Below the pieces are notes generated by a model. The model ran no database searches. It was not told where the DNA came from and saw only the letters and a program-made list of their open reading frames with translations. The position numbers and the translations under genes are program-made. From Gammaproteobacteria bacterium (lineage in GTDB: Bacteria; Pseudomonadota; Gammaproteobacteria; Steroidobacterales; Steroidobacteraceae), in the NCBI GenBank assembly GCA_011391405.1, contig JAABQQ010000227.1, forward strand, positions 18,100 to 82,099: 64,000 nt of DNA, written 5' to 3'. This document shows positions 23,292 to 31,776 of this stretch, piece after piece. Position 1 is the stretch's first letter. Each line of letters opens with the position of its first letter.

Positions 23292-25762
23292 CGGCGGGGC
23301 CGGGCTCTGCTTGCTTTCATTGCGGCGAGCCCATCCCGGCCGGCGTGCGCATTCACGCACGGATCGACTCGCGTGAGGAACCCGTCTGCTGCCATGGCTG
23401 CAAGGCCGTCGCAGAATTCATCACGGGGGCCGGACTCGACGACTACTACAAGTACCGCGACCGCGCAGGGGCGCGTGCAGACGAGTCGCCGCGTCCCGAC
23501 CGCTGGTCCGCCTACGACCGACCCGAACTCGTCGAGCGCCTGACCCGCGCCGAGGCCAACGGCGCACGCTCGATCACCGTGCTGCTGGAAGGCCTGCGCT
23601 GCTCGGCCTGCAGCTGGCTCGCCGACAAGGCGCTGCACCTGCAGAGCGGCGTGCTCGACGTCAGCGTCAATCCGGCCACGGCTCGCGCACGGCTGGTGTG
23701 GGAGCCGTCGAAGGTGAGGCTTGGCGACTTGCTGCGCGTGCTCGAGCACGTCGGGCTGCGGCCACATCCGCTCGCCGGCGAGCCTGCCGAGCAGATCGCG
23801 CTGCTCGAACGACGCAGCGCGCTGAAGCGGCTCGCGGTCGCGGGCTTCGGCATGATGCAGGTGATGATGTTTGCGCTGCCACTCTACGTGGCGCACACGT
23901 CGGGCATGGAGCCCGGCATGCGCGAGTTCTTCCGTCTCGTCAGTATGCTGGTGTCCATTCCGGTCGCCTTCTATGCGGGCTGGCCGTTCTACCAGGGCGC
24001 CTGGCACGCACTGCGGGCCCGCAGCGTGAGCATGGACGTGCCCGTCACGCTCGGCATCGTCATCGCCTTCGTGGCAAGCGTGTGGAACGCGCTGTCCGGC
24101 CACGGCGAGGTCTATTTCGATTCCGTCACGATGTTCGTGTTCTTCCTCTCGCTCGGCCGCTACGTCGAGATGGTGGCGCGCCATCGCGCCGGCAGCGTCG
24201 CCGATGCGCTCGCTCGACTCGCTCCCGTCACCGCGCGGCGCGTGCGCGACGATCAGGTCGAGGACGTGCAGGCGAGCGAACTCCAGCCAGGCGACGAGAT
24301 GCTGGTGCGCACGGGTGAAGTATTTGCTGCCGACGGTGTCGTGGCCGAAGGGACTGAAGGCCGCGTCGACGAATCGATGCTCACGGGTGAATCGACGGCG
24401 ATCCCGAAGCACCGGGGCTCGGCGGTACATGCCGGCACGCAGAATCTGGGCGCGCCACTGCGCGTGCGCGTGGCGGCCGTCGCCGGCAATACCGTACTGG
24501 CCGGCATCGTCGCGCTGCTCGAGCGGGCACAGGCCGAGCGGCCCCGGCTCGCTAAAGCCGCCGACCGCGCAGCCGCGTGGTTCCTGAGCCGCATCCTGGT
24601 CGGCTCGGCGCTGGTCTTCATCGTGTGGTGGTTCGTCGATCCGTCGCAGGCCGTTCCCGCGACGCTTGCCGTGCTGGTAGTAACCTGTCCTTGCGCGCTG
24701 TCGCTCGCCACGCCTGCTGTGCTCGCGGCGGCCACCGCGGATCTCGCCCGGCGGGGCGTGCTGGTGGCACGCTCCGATGCGTTCGAATCGCTGGCGAAGG
24801 CCACGCACGTGCTGTGGGACAAGACAGGCACGCTCACGCACGGACTCGTGCGCGTCGAGGAAGTCCGGCCGTTGCGCGACGAAAGCGCAGAACGCAGCCT
24901 CGCGCTGGCGGCGGCGTTGGAGCGTATGTCCGAGCACCCGATCGCCAGGGCATTCCTGGCTTCCGGAGCCACGACGTCCACGGCAACGGACGTGGTCGTG
25001 ACTGCGGGTGCTGGCCTCGAGGGCCGCGTCGATGGCCGGCGGTTGCGTATCGGCACGCTGGACTTCGCAAGCGGCTTGTTGGCGCACGCGGAGGACGCGG
25101 CGGCGACGGAACCTGCTGCTGCGGCAAGCTGGGTCTACCTCGGTGATGACTCCGGGCTGCTGGCCGGTTTCCGCCTTGCGGACCCGCTGCGTGCGGAAAC
25201 GGCGAGCTGCGTGCAGCAACTCGCGCAGCTCGGCCTCGCTTCGGAGATCGTCAGCGGCGACGCCGCAGCGGCCGTCGCCTGCATTGCAGCGCGCAGCGGC
25301 ATCGAGCGTTTCGCGGCGCGGCTGACGCCACCAGCGAAAGTCGCACGGCTCAAGTCGCTGCAGGACACGGGCGCGGTCGTCGTCGCCGTCGGTGACGGCA
25401 TCAACGATGCGCCGTTGCTGCAGGCGGCGAACGTTGCTGTCGCCATGGGCCGGGGCTCCGCCCTCGCGCAGACGAGCGCTGACCTGATCCTGGTGCGCGA
25501 TTCGCTCGACCAGTTGCCGGAAATCGTGCGGATCGCGCGGCAGGCCCAGCGCATCGTCAAGCAGAACCTTGCCTGGTCGATAGCCTACAACCTGGCTGCG
25601 CTGCCGCTCGCCGCACTTGGCCTCGTGCCGGCGTGGCTCGCGGCGATCGGCATGTCGCTGAGTTCGGTGTTCGTGGTGCTGAATGCGACACGTGTCACGC
25701 GTCGCACGACGACGATGACAACCCCGCGCTGGACCGATGCACGACCGGCAGGAGTCGCATAG
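23288..25762 (+). CDS. ccoI: Copper-translocating P1B-type ATPase for cbb3 assembly
   Basis: 824 residues from ATG 23288 (MTAGPGSACFHCG). The N-terminus carries the Cys-rich pair CFHCGEPIPAG and CCHGCKAV typical of CcoI/FixI, then a heavy-metal domain with CSACSWLADKAL. Membrane helices follow with the ion-binding CPC in VTCPCALSLATP; the phosphorylation motif is DKTGTLTHG, the phosphatase motif MLTGES and the hinge GDGINDAP. It exports copper toward the periplasm for the CcoN active site. The start overlaps the FixH-like stop (ATGA). Confidence 0.95.
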   Translation: MTAGPGSACFHCGEPIPAGVRIHARIDSREEPVCCHGCKAVAEFITGAGLDDYYKYRDRAGARADESPRPDRWSAYDRPELVERLTRAEANGARSITVLLEGLRCSACSWLADKALHLQSGVLDVSVNPATARARLVWEPSKVRLGDLLRVLEHVGLRPHPLAGEPAEQIALLERRSALKRLAVAGFGMMQVMMFALPLYVAHTSGMEPGMREFFRLVSMLVSIPVAFYAGWPFYQGAWHALRARSVSMDVPVTLGIVIAFVASVWNALSGHGEVYFDSVTMFVFFLSLGRYVEMVARHRAGSVADALARLAPVTARRVRDDQVEDVQASELQPGDEMLVRTGEVFAADGVVAEGTEGRVDESMLTGESTAIPKHRGSAVHAGTQNLGAPLRVRVAAVAGNTVLAGIVALLERAQAERPRLAKAADRAAAWFLSRILVGSALVFIVWWFVDPSQAVPATLAVLVVTCPCALSLATPAVLAAATADLARRGVLVARSDAFESLAKATHVLWDKTGTLTHGLVRVEEVRPLRDESAERSLALAAALERMSEHPIARAFLASGATTSTATDVVVTAGAGLEGRVDGRRLRIGTLDFASGLLAHAEDAAATEPAAAASWVYLGDDSGLLAGFRLADPLRAETASCVQQLAQLGLASEIVSGDAAAAVACIAARSGIERFAARLTPPAKVARLKSLQDTGAVVVAVGDGINDAPLLQAANVAVAMGRGSALAQTSADLILVRDSLDQLPEIVRIARQAQRIVKQNLAWSIAYNLAALPLAALGLVPAWLAAIGMSLSSVFVVLNATRVTRRTTTMTTPRWTDARPAGVA

Positions 25763-25975
25763 ATGGAGATCCTTTACCTGATGGTGCCACTCGGCCTGGT
25801 ACTGGTCGGAATCGGCCTGTGGGCCTTCTTCTGGGCCGTGGGCAGCGGCCAGTTCGACGATCTCGACAGTCCGGGCTGGTCGGTGCTCGAGGATGAACGC
25901 AAGCGCAGGACCTCGAGTGACGGCTCTGGCGACGACTCCTCCAGGCCTGCGACGCAGGAACCACCCAGACCATGA
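25763..25975 (+). CDS. ccoS: cbb3 oxidase assembly protein CcoS
   Basis: 70 residues: a single helix (YLMVPLGLVLVGIGLWAFFWAV) followed by the conserved SGQFDDLDSPGWSVLEDE and a polar tail. CcoS is needed for cofactor insertion into CcoN. ATG follows the ccoI stop directly, and its stop overlaps the next start (ATGA). Confidence 0.94.
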   Translation: MEILYLMVPLGLVLVGIGLWAFFWAVGSGQFDDLDSPGWSVLEDERKRRTSSDGSGDDSSRPATQEPPRP

Positions 25976-26757
25976 ATGCCCTGGACGCCGGTTCGCTGAG
26001 CCTCGGTGCCGCGTTGCTCGCCGGGCTCGCGGGCAGCGGCCATTGCCTGACCATGTGCGGGGGCATCGCGGGTGCCCTGGCGATGCGCAACAGCGCGTCG
26101 GAGCGTGCGGGTTCGCGCCTGGCGCTGGCCATCGCCTACAACGTCGCTCGCGTGGCCAGCTACACGCTCGCAGGCGCGGTCGCCGGTCTCCTTGGCCGGA
26201 CGCTGCTGCGCGCGGTCGACGTCGCGCCACTCTCGATCGCCTTCCGCGTGCTGGCCGGCGCCATCATGGTGGCGGCCGCGGGTCGCTTGCTGTTCGGCTG
26301 GCGCTTGCTCGACCCGCTCGAGGCCGCGGGCGCCGGTCTGTGGCGCCGGGTTCTGCCGGCAAAAGGGCGTATTGCACAGCGACAGGGCCTGTCCGGTGCG
26401 ATCGGGCTGGGCCTGGCGTGGGGCTGGCTGCCTTGCGGGCTCACCTATTCGATGCTGCTGCTGGCCGCCACCACGGCCAGCGCCGCCAACGGTGCGCTCG
26501 TGATGGCTGCGTTCGGTGTCGGCACGTTGCCGGCGATGGTGTCGGCAACGGTTGCTTTCGAACGCGCGGCAAAGCTACTGGCCAGCCGAGCTACGCTGCG
26601 CAACGTAGCGGGTTCGCTGCTGCTCGCGTTCGGCGCGTGGACCGCAGGCTCGGCTTTGTACCATCTGGTTGCCCATCGAACCCACGGTGTCAGCCCGGAT
26701 CACGACATGAGTTCGATGGGTGACCCTGCCGATCCACCACCGCGGCACGGCCCATGA
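25972..26757 (+). CDS. SafE/UreH-like membrane transporter of the cbb3 cluster
   Basis: 261 residues and about six helices. AGLAGSGHCLTMCGGIAGAL near the N-terminus and LAWGWLPCGLTYSMLLLA in the middle are the GHC/CGG and PCG signatures of the TauE/SafE-UreH group, which often accompanies ccoI-ccoS. A histidine- and methionine-containing C-terminal tail (HDMSSMGD) could bind metal. The role is probably metal or thiol transport linked to oxidase maturation, inferred from context. It ends 61 bp before the convergent hsp20 gene, with a GGGCCGCC-A-GGCGGCCC palindrome at 26777-26793 between them. Confidence 0.82.
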   Translation: MNALDAGSLSLGAALLAGLAGSGHCLTMCGGIAGALAMRNSASERAGSRLALAIAYNVARVASYTLAGAVAGLLGRTLLRAVDVAPLSIAFRVLAGAIMVAAAGRLLFGWRLLDPLEAAGAGLWRRVLPAKGRIAQRQGLSGAIGLGLAWGWLPCGLTYSMLLLAATTASAANGALVMAAFGVGTLPAMVSATVAFERAAKLLASRATLRNVAGSLLLAFGAWTAGSALYHLVAHRTHGVSPDHDMSSMGDPADPPPRHGP

Positions 26758-26817
26758 GCCTGCGCGAGCTGGAAGGGGGCCGCCAGGCGGCCCGTGTCCA
26801 AGCCGCCTGGCCGTCGA

Positions 26818-27258
26818 TCACTGGATCGTGATCGCCAGCGGAAGCGGCTTCTGCACCGCGACCCGCGGCAGGCTGACCGTCAGCACGCCATCCCTGGATT
26901 CGGCGTGGATTCCCTTCGGATCCACATCATCGGGCAGCGCAAAGCCGCGCTCGAACGCGCCGTAGAAGCGCTCGGTGCGATGCACGGTCTCGCCCTTCGT
27001 CTCCTTTTCCACCTTGCGCTCACCCTTGATCGTGAGCACGCCTGCGTCGAACAGGACCTTCACGTCCTCCTTGCGTACGTCCGGCAAGTCGACCTTGATC
27101 AGGTACTCCTTTTCCCGCTCGATCACGTCGGCCAGCGGCATGAATTCATAGCCGCCATCGGCCGGCCGGGCCAGGGTCGGCATCCGGCCAAACATCGGGC
27201 TGAACCCTTTCAGCAGGTCGTCCATCTCGCGGAACGGCTCAAATCTCATCAGTCTCAT
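26818..27258 (-). CDS. Small heat shock protein (Hsp20/alpha-crystallin)
   Basis: 146 residues, MRLMRFEPFREMDDLL onward. The alpha-crystallin domain covers about 40-135 with YLIKVDLPDVRKEDVKV, then GVLTIKGERK and ESRDGVLTVSLPR (the A-x-x-x-n-GvL motif). The C-terminal tail has KPLPLAITIQ, close to the I-x-I anchoring motif. It is an ATP-independent holdase. AAGGAGG 5 nt upstream of the ATG is one of the strongest Shine-Dalgarno sequences in the window and decides the start. It is divergent from fixL; no sigma-32 promoter was evident. Confidence 0.92.
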   Translation of the reverse strand: MRLMRFEPFREMDDLLKGFSPMFGRMPTLARPADGGYEFMPLADVIEREKEYLIKVDLPDVRKEDVKVLFDAGVLTIKGERKVEKETKGETVHRTERFYGAFERGFALPDDVDPKGIHAESRDGVLTVSLPRVAVQKPLPLAITIQ

Positions 27259-27448
27259 GGCGCCCTCCTTGGGTGTCCCCTTGCCAACAAAACCTGGGGA
27301 CCGGCTCGCATCCGGCCTCGTGTACATTGTCGCGGTTCGGCTGCGTTCCTGCGATTCGCAGCGTTGCCTAGCCGGGATTCCAGCAATACCTAGTGCCGCG
27401 CCCCGCGTTCTTTTAGGATTCGCACTTTCGCCGCTGCAGCTGCAAATT

Positions 27449-29029
27449 TTGCACGAAGAACGCCAACCCACCGCCGCCCAGCATGCCACGCCCGGCACCG
27501 CGCCCCGACGCTCGCACCAGGCCGAGTTCGAGTTCAGGTCGCTGCTGGACGCGGCGGTCGACGCGATCATCGTCATCGATCATCGCGGCTGCATCGAACA
27601 GTTCAGCCTGTCCGCGGAGCGGATCTTCGGTTACACCGCGGCCGAGGTGACTGGTCAGAACGTCGACGTGCTGATGCCCGAGCCCTACCGCTCCGACCAC
27701 GACGCGTACATGCGCAGTTACGAGCAGACCGGCGAAGCCAGGATCATCGGCGTTGGCCGCGAAGTGCAGGCGCGACGCAAGGACGGCTGGGTCTTCCCGT
27801 GCGAGCTCGCGGTCGGCAAGGTGCAGGGCGTCGAGCCCCCGCGGTTCATCGGCTTCATCCACGACATCACGCCGCGCAAACTCACCGACGAGCGCCTGCG
27901 ACGCAGCGAATCCGAACTGCGGCTGGCGCAGGAACTCGCGAATCTCGGCAACTACGTCGTCCACCTCGACCAGTCCGAGCCCGATTACTACTCGCCACAA
28001 CTCTGCCGCATTCTCGGCATCGGCGCTGCCGAAATGGCGCAGCCGCTCACGGCATTGCTCGAACGCTGGGTGCACCCGGGCGATCGCGAAAAATTCGACC
28101 AGGCGTGCCACGAACTGCAATCGCCGACTAACGCGTTCGACTGCGAGTATGGCATCGTGCTCGAAGACGGCACGACACGGTACCTGCACCACATCGCGCA
28201 GGTCACGCGCGACGCGCAGGGCAACCCGCTCAAGCACATCGGCACCATCCACGACGTGTCCGATCGTCGCGCGACCGAAGACGAGGCCCGGCAGCTGCAG
28301 GAACGACTCACGCATTTCAGCCGCCTGTCGACGATGGGCGAAATGGCCGCGGGCCTCGCCCATGAGATCAACCAGCCGCTGACCGCGATCGCGACGTATG
28401 CGCAGGCGTGCCAGCGCTTCATGCGTGCGCCGAACCGTGACGACGCCGACGTGCTCGAGGCGCTCGCGCAGATCAATGCGCAGGCACTGCGGGCGGGCGA
28501 GGTCATCCGGCGCCTGCGCAATTTCGTGAAGAACCGTGAGGTGAAGCGCGAGCCCGTCGACTGCAATCGCCTGCTCGAGGACCTGCGCACGCTCGCCGAG
28601 ACCGACGCGCGGCTGCACAACGTCCGGTTGCGGATCGACGCCGAGCCGTCGCTGCCGACGGTCTACGCCGATCCGATCCAGCTGCAGCAGGTCGTGCTGA
28701 ACCTCGTCCGCAACGCGATCGATGCGATGTCGGACGCGCCCGAGACGCGCCGCGAGGTCCTGCTCAGCTCGCGCCAGTCAGCGGAAGGCGAGATTGAAAT
28801 CATCGTGGCGGATCATGGCAGCGGCCTGGCGCCGGAAGCCGCCGAGCACCTGTTCAACCCGTTTTTTACGACGAAAGCGGGCGGCACGGGCCTCGGCCTC
28901 GCCATCAGCCGCTCGATCGTGCGCGCCCACGGCGGACGCCTGTGGCACACTCCCAACGAGGGAGCCGGCGCGCGATTTCATTTCACGCTGCCGGCATCGC
29001 CGGTGACGCTGGCATCCACAGGGGAGTAG
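27449..29029 (+). CDS. fixL: Oxygen-sensor histidine kinase FixL-like (haem PAS, second PAS, HisKA, HATPase)
   Basis: 526 residues from a TTG at 27449; the start is uncertain, as the frame is open upstream to 27257, inside the hsp20 5' end. PAS-A (about 30-145) has MPEPYRSDHDAYMRSY and RIIGVGREV, in which His84 and Arg104 occupy the positions of the haem-ligating His and the distal Arg of Bradyrhizobium FixL. PAS-B follows at about 155-275. The H-box is MGEMAAGLAHEINQP (His305), and the ATPase motifs NLVRNAID, DHGSGL and GTGLGLAI follow. No membrane helix is present, so it is soluble. The partner regulator begins 6 bp downstream. Haem binding is inferred from the motif. Confidence 0.85.
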   Translation: MHEERQPTAAQHATPGTAPRRSHQAEFEFRSLLDAAVDAIIVIDHRGCIEQFSLSAERIFGYTAAEVTGQNVDVLMPEPYRSDHDAYMRSYEQTGEARIIGVGREVQARRKDGWVFPCELAVGKVQGVEPPRFIGFIHDITPRKLTDERLRRSESELRLAQELANLGNYVVHLDQSEPDYYSPQLCRILGIGAAEMAQPLTALLERWVHPGDREKFDQACHELQSPTNAFDCEYGIVLEDGTTRYLHHIAQVTRDAQGNPLKHIGTIHDVSDRRATEDEARQLQERLTHFSRLSTMGEMAAGLAHEINQPLTAIATYAQACQRFMRAPNRDDADVLEALAQINAQALRAGEVIRRLRNFVKNREVKREPVDCNRLLEDLRTLAETDARLHNVRLRIDAEPSLPTVYADPIQLQQVVLNLVRNAIDAMSDAPETRREVLLSSRQSAEGEIEIIVADHGSGLAPEAAEHLFNPFFTTKAGGTGLGLAISRSIVRAHGGRLWHTPNEGAGARFHFTLPASPVTLASTGE

Positions 29030-29035
29030 TTCCGA

Positions 29036-29659
29036 GTGATCAAGGAAATCAAGCCCACGGTGTTCGTGGTCGACGACGATACAGCGGTCCGCGACTCGCT
29101 ACGGATGTTGCTCAAGTCGGTCGGCCTGCCGGTCGAAGTGTTCGAATCCGGGCAGGAATTCCTCGACGCCGACCGAGACGACCGTCCGGGCTGCCTGGTG
29201 CTCGACATCCGCATGCCTGGCATGAGCGGGCTCGAACTGCAGGTGAAACTCAACGAGCGCCACTCGATCCTGCCGATCATCTTCATCACCGGCCACGGCG
29301 ACGTGCCGATGGCGGTCGAAGCGATGCAGGCCGGCGCGGTCGATTTCATCCAGAAGCCGTTCCGCGACCAGGACCTGCTCGACCGCATCAACCAGGCGCT
29401 GGAAAAGGATGCCGGCAGCCGCCGCATGCTGGCCGAGCGCAACATGATTCGAAAGCGGCTGGAATCGCTGACGCCGCGCGAGAAAGAAGTGCTTGATCTC
29501 GTGGTCGCCGGCAAGGCCAACAAGGTGATCGCGGGCGACCTCAACCTGAGCCAGCGCACCGTGGAAATTCACCGTGCGCGCGTGATGGAAAAAATGGAGG
29601 CGCATTCGCTGGCCCACCTCGTCCGCATGGTGCTCGAGGTCGAACGGGCGGAGGAGTAA
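29036..29659 (+). CDS. fixJ: FixJ-family response regulator (REC + LuxR HTH)
   Basis: 207 residues from GTG 29036, preceded by GGGGAG at 9 nt. The receiver has acidic pocket VVDDDTAVRD, phospho-acceptor Asp57 (LVLDIRMPGM), and IFITGHGDV and FIQKPF with the conserved Thr and Lys. The C-terminal LuxR HTH is LTPREKEVLDLVVAGKANK, then RTVEIHRARVMEKM. With the FixL-like kinase it forms an oxygen-responsive pair; classical targets are fixK and cbb3 genes. No fixK/fnr gene is in the window, so direct control of the adjacent cco genes is possible but unproven. Confidence 0.93.
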   Translation: MIKEIKPTVFVVDDDTAVRDSLRMLLKSVGLPVEVFESGQEFLDADRDDRPGCLVLDIRMPGMSGLELQVKLNERHSILPIIFITGHGDVPMAVEAMQAGAVDFIQKPFRDQDLLDRINQALEKDAGSRRMLAERNMIRKRLESLTPREKEVLDLVVAGKANKVIAGDLNLSQRTVEIHRARVMEKMEAHSLAHLVRMVLEVERAEE

Positions 29660-29846
29660 AGCGCTGTTGCAGTGCAATAGGCGTTGCGAACCGCTCGTAT
29701 TTACGTATAAACCCGCAATTGCCGTGGACCGGGCGGCCATGAAAACTGCGCTGCATGCGACCCGGTTACGCAGCGCATTCCGCCCCGCCCGTTCGTCCCC
29801 GCGGCTCCACGTGAGCTGCGCGGGCTCATTGGTCGCGCACTTCCCC

Positions 29847-30263
29847 ATGTCACCCGCCATCTCTGCCGCGCAGGAGGCGCCACCGGTCGTCGGCATCATC
29901 GATTCCGACCCGCTTGCACGCGCTGCATTGAAAACGCTGCTGCAGCCTGTCGGCGTCGACGTCGCGAGCTTCGACACCGCAGAGTCGTACCTGCTTTCGG
30001 GCTCGTCGCGGAGTCTCGCGTGCCTCATCGTCGACCTGCTGCTGCCCGGCATGTCCGGCCTGGAACTGCTGCGACGGTTGCGCAGCAACGGCAACGACGT
30101 GCCCGTGATCCTGCTCGCCGACGAATCGGACGTTCCCACCGCGGTCGCGGCGATGCGTGAAGGCGCCACGGATTTCATCGAAAAACCGTACGTAAACGTC
30201 GCCATCCTGAAGCAGGTGCAGAAGCTGATCCGCGGGCAGAGCGGCGGCGTGATGCCCGCTTGA
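29847..30263 (+). CDS. Stand-alone receiver-domain protein (FixT-like position)
   Basis: 138 residues from ATG 29847; longer in-frame starts exist but add a basic, low-complexity extension. It is a single REC domain with VVGIIDSDPLARAALK, Asp63 in CLIVDLLLPGMSG, and the switch Lys in DFIEKPY. The acidic pair is IDSDP, slightly altered. No output domain follows. It lies 187 bp after fixJ on the same strand. In Caulobacter and Sinorhizobium a small receiver-like protein, FixT, feeds back on FixL; location and architecture make that a testable idea here. It could equally be a generic phosphate sink. Confidence 0.75.
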   Translation: MSPAISAAQEAPPVVGIIDSDPLARAALKTLLQPVGVDVASFDTAESYLLSGSSRSLACLIVDLLLPGMSGLELLRRLRSNGNDVPVILLADESDVPTAVAAMREGATDFIEKPYVNVAILKQVQKLIRGQSGGVMPA

Positions 30264-30282
30264 GCTTGCGGGCGCCCCGCCC

Positions 30283-31314
30283 ATGAGTTCCCTCGACAGC
30301 TGGCACGAAGAAAAGCAGTCCGCGTGGCTCTATCGCGCGCTGGCTTTGTGTGAGCCCGACGCGAAGATCGCAGAGCTGTTCCGCGCACTCGCCGCCGCAG
30401 CCGACTTCCAGGCCGACAAGTGGCTCGCCAGCGCAGCGCAGTCTGCGCCACCCGCATTTGCGCCGTCCGCGCGCGCACGCATCACCGCGGGGCTCGCGCG
30501 CGCGTTCGGCCCGCGGCGGGTGCGTCACATGCTCGCCGCGATGAAAGTGCGCGGCCTCTCGGTCTACGATTCGCAGCGCTCGCTCGCGGGTCACCTGATG
30601 CCCACCTCCGTGTCGGAGGTGGGCGCGCGGCACAAAGGCTACGGCGGCGGCAACCTCCGCGCCGCGGTGTTCGGCGTCAACGACGGTCTCGTCTCCAACA
30701 CCAGCCTGATCATGGGCGTTGCGGGAGCGGCGGTGGGCGCCGACTTCGTACTGACCAGCGGCGTGGCGGGATTGCTCGCAGGCGCTCTCTCCATGGCCGC
30801 GGGCGAATACGTGTCGATGCGTTCGCAGCGCGAGATGTTCGAGTACCAGATCGGGCTCGAGCGCGACGAACTGCAGGAATACCCGGAAGAAGAAGCCGAG
30901 GAACTCGCCTTGATCTACCAGGCGCGCGGCATGCAGCTCGAGGAGGCGCGCCGCGTGACCCGCGAGCTGGTGAAGAACGAGGCAAACGCGCTCGACGCGC
31001 TCGCGCGTGAAGAGCTGGGCCTCAATCCGGACGATCTCGGCTCACCGTGGGGCGCCGCGATCTACTCTTTCCTCGCCTTCTCGCTCGGCGCGATCATTCC
31101 GCTGGTGCCGTTCCTGTTCGGATTGCCGCTGCAGCGGTCGGTCATGATCGCCGCGATCACCGCGGGCATTGCGTTGTTCGGGGTCGGCGCCGCGTTGAGC
31201 CTGTTCACGGGCCGCAGCGCGCTCGCGGGCGGGCTGCGCATGGTGCTGATCGGCGGCGGCGCGGGCAGCGCGACGTGGCTCATTGGCTCGCTGCTGGGAG
31301 CAGCGATCCACTAG
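30283..31314 (+). CDS. VIT1/CCC1-family iron/manganese transporter with N-terminal helical domain
   Basis: 343 residues. Residues 1-100 are a helical region beginning SSLDSWHEEKQSAWLYRALA, reminiscent of the ferritin-like domains fused to VIT transporters, though few metal ligands are obvious. The VIT part has the classical NDGLVSNTSLIMGV helix, AAGEYVSMRSQREM, and the cytosolic metal-binding segment rich in Glu (EYPEEEAEELALIY), then three C-terminal helices. It probably moves Fe(II) or Mn(II) out of the cytoplasm. ATG lies 19 bp after the receiver gene, so it may share the fixLJ transcript. The stop abuts a 59-bp palindrome arm. Confidence 0.88.
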   Translation: MSSLDSWHEEKQSAWLYRALALCEPDAKIAELFRALAAAADFQADKWLASAAQSAPPAFAPSARARITAGLARAFGPRRVRHMLAAMKVRGLSVYDSQRSLAGHLMPTSVSEVGARHKGYGGGNLRAAVFGVNDGLVSNTSLIMGVAGAAVGADFVLTSGVAGLLAGALSMAAGEYVSMRSQREMFEYQIGLERDELQEYPEEEAEELALIYQARGMQLEEARRVTRELVKNEANALDALAREELGLNPDDLGSPWGAAIYSFLAFSLGAIIPLVPFLFGLPLQRSVMIAAITAGIALFGVGAALSLFTGRSALAGGLRMVLIGGGAGSATWLIGSLLGAAIH

Positions 31315-31316
31315 GG

Positions 31317-31460
31317 GATAGGGGAAATTGGGGACGCTCACCTATTACTGAAATTGGGGACGCTCACCTATTACTGACAGTGGGGTGAGTTATGGGTGAG
31401 GAGTAATAGGTGAGCGTCCCCAATTTCAGTAATAGGTGAGCGTCCCCAATTTCCCCTATC
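31317..31460. repeat. 144-bp perfect palindrome: 59-bp arms, each a tandem 26-nt unit
   Basis: Arms at 31317-31375 and 31402-31460 are perfectly complementary over 59 bp around a 26-nt centre. Each arm holds two adjacent copies of a 26-nt unit starting AAATTGGGGACGCTCACCTA (left: 31325-31350 and from 31351), with GATAGGGG at the outer edge. It fills the gap between the convergent VIT and cbpM genes, and the right edge overlaps the cbpM stop. It could form a very stable hairpin and terminate both genes. The motif style resembles palindromes linked to REP-associated tyrosine transposases. Confidence 0.92.
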
Positions 31461-31776
31461 ACCTGCTGCGCAGCTGCGACAGCAGCCGGCGACGTTCTTC
31501 AACGAGATCGAGAATGATCGCGGCGCCGGTAAGATTCACGCCGAGATCCGTCACGAGCCGCGTCAGCGCCAGCACGCGCGGCAGCTGCCGCCGCGGAAAC
31601 GCCCAGCCCGAGGGTTCGAGTCCACCGCGCGGATCAAGCGCACCGATTTCCACCATGTCGACGATCCACTGCTGCTCGACGCAAAGTCGGCTGCAGATTT
31701 CCTCGATTTGCAGGCAGTCGTCATCGTCGAAGAATTGCGCACGCAGCACATCGTCATCGTCATTGCGGCTGCTCAT
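31459..31776 (-). CDS. cbpM: Chaperone-modulator protein CbpM
   Basis: 105 residues. CbpM is a MerR-like helical protein that binds and inhibits the J-domain of CbpA. FFDDDDCLQIEEICSRLCVEQQWIVDMVEIGALDP matches the family in style, and the C-terminus carries the leucine-rich LTRLVTDLGVNLTGAAIILDL. It overlaps the cbpA stop by 4 bp on the same strand, the usual cbpA-cbpM arrangement, implying coupled synthesis of co-chaperone and inhibitor. Confidence 0.88.
   Translation of the reverse strand: MSSRNDDDDVLRAQFFDDDDCLQIEEICSRLCVEQQWIVDMVEIGALDPRGGLEPSGWAFPRRQLPRVLALTRLVTDLGVNLTGAAIILDLVEERRRLLSQLRSR

Noticed and set aside
23132-26230. 1032-codon open frame on the minus strand opposite ccoI-ccoS-SafE
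   Set aside because: Arginine/histidine-rich composition without domains, lying antisense to genes with clear motifs; an effect of strong third-position GC bias.
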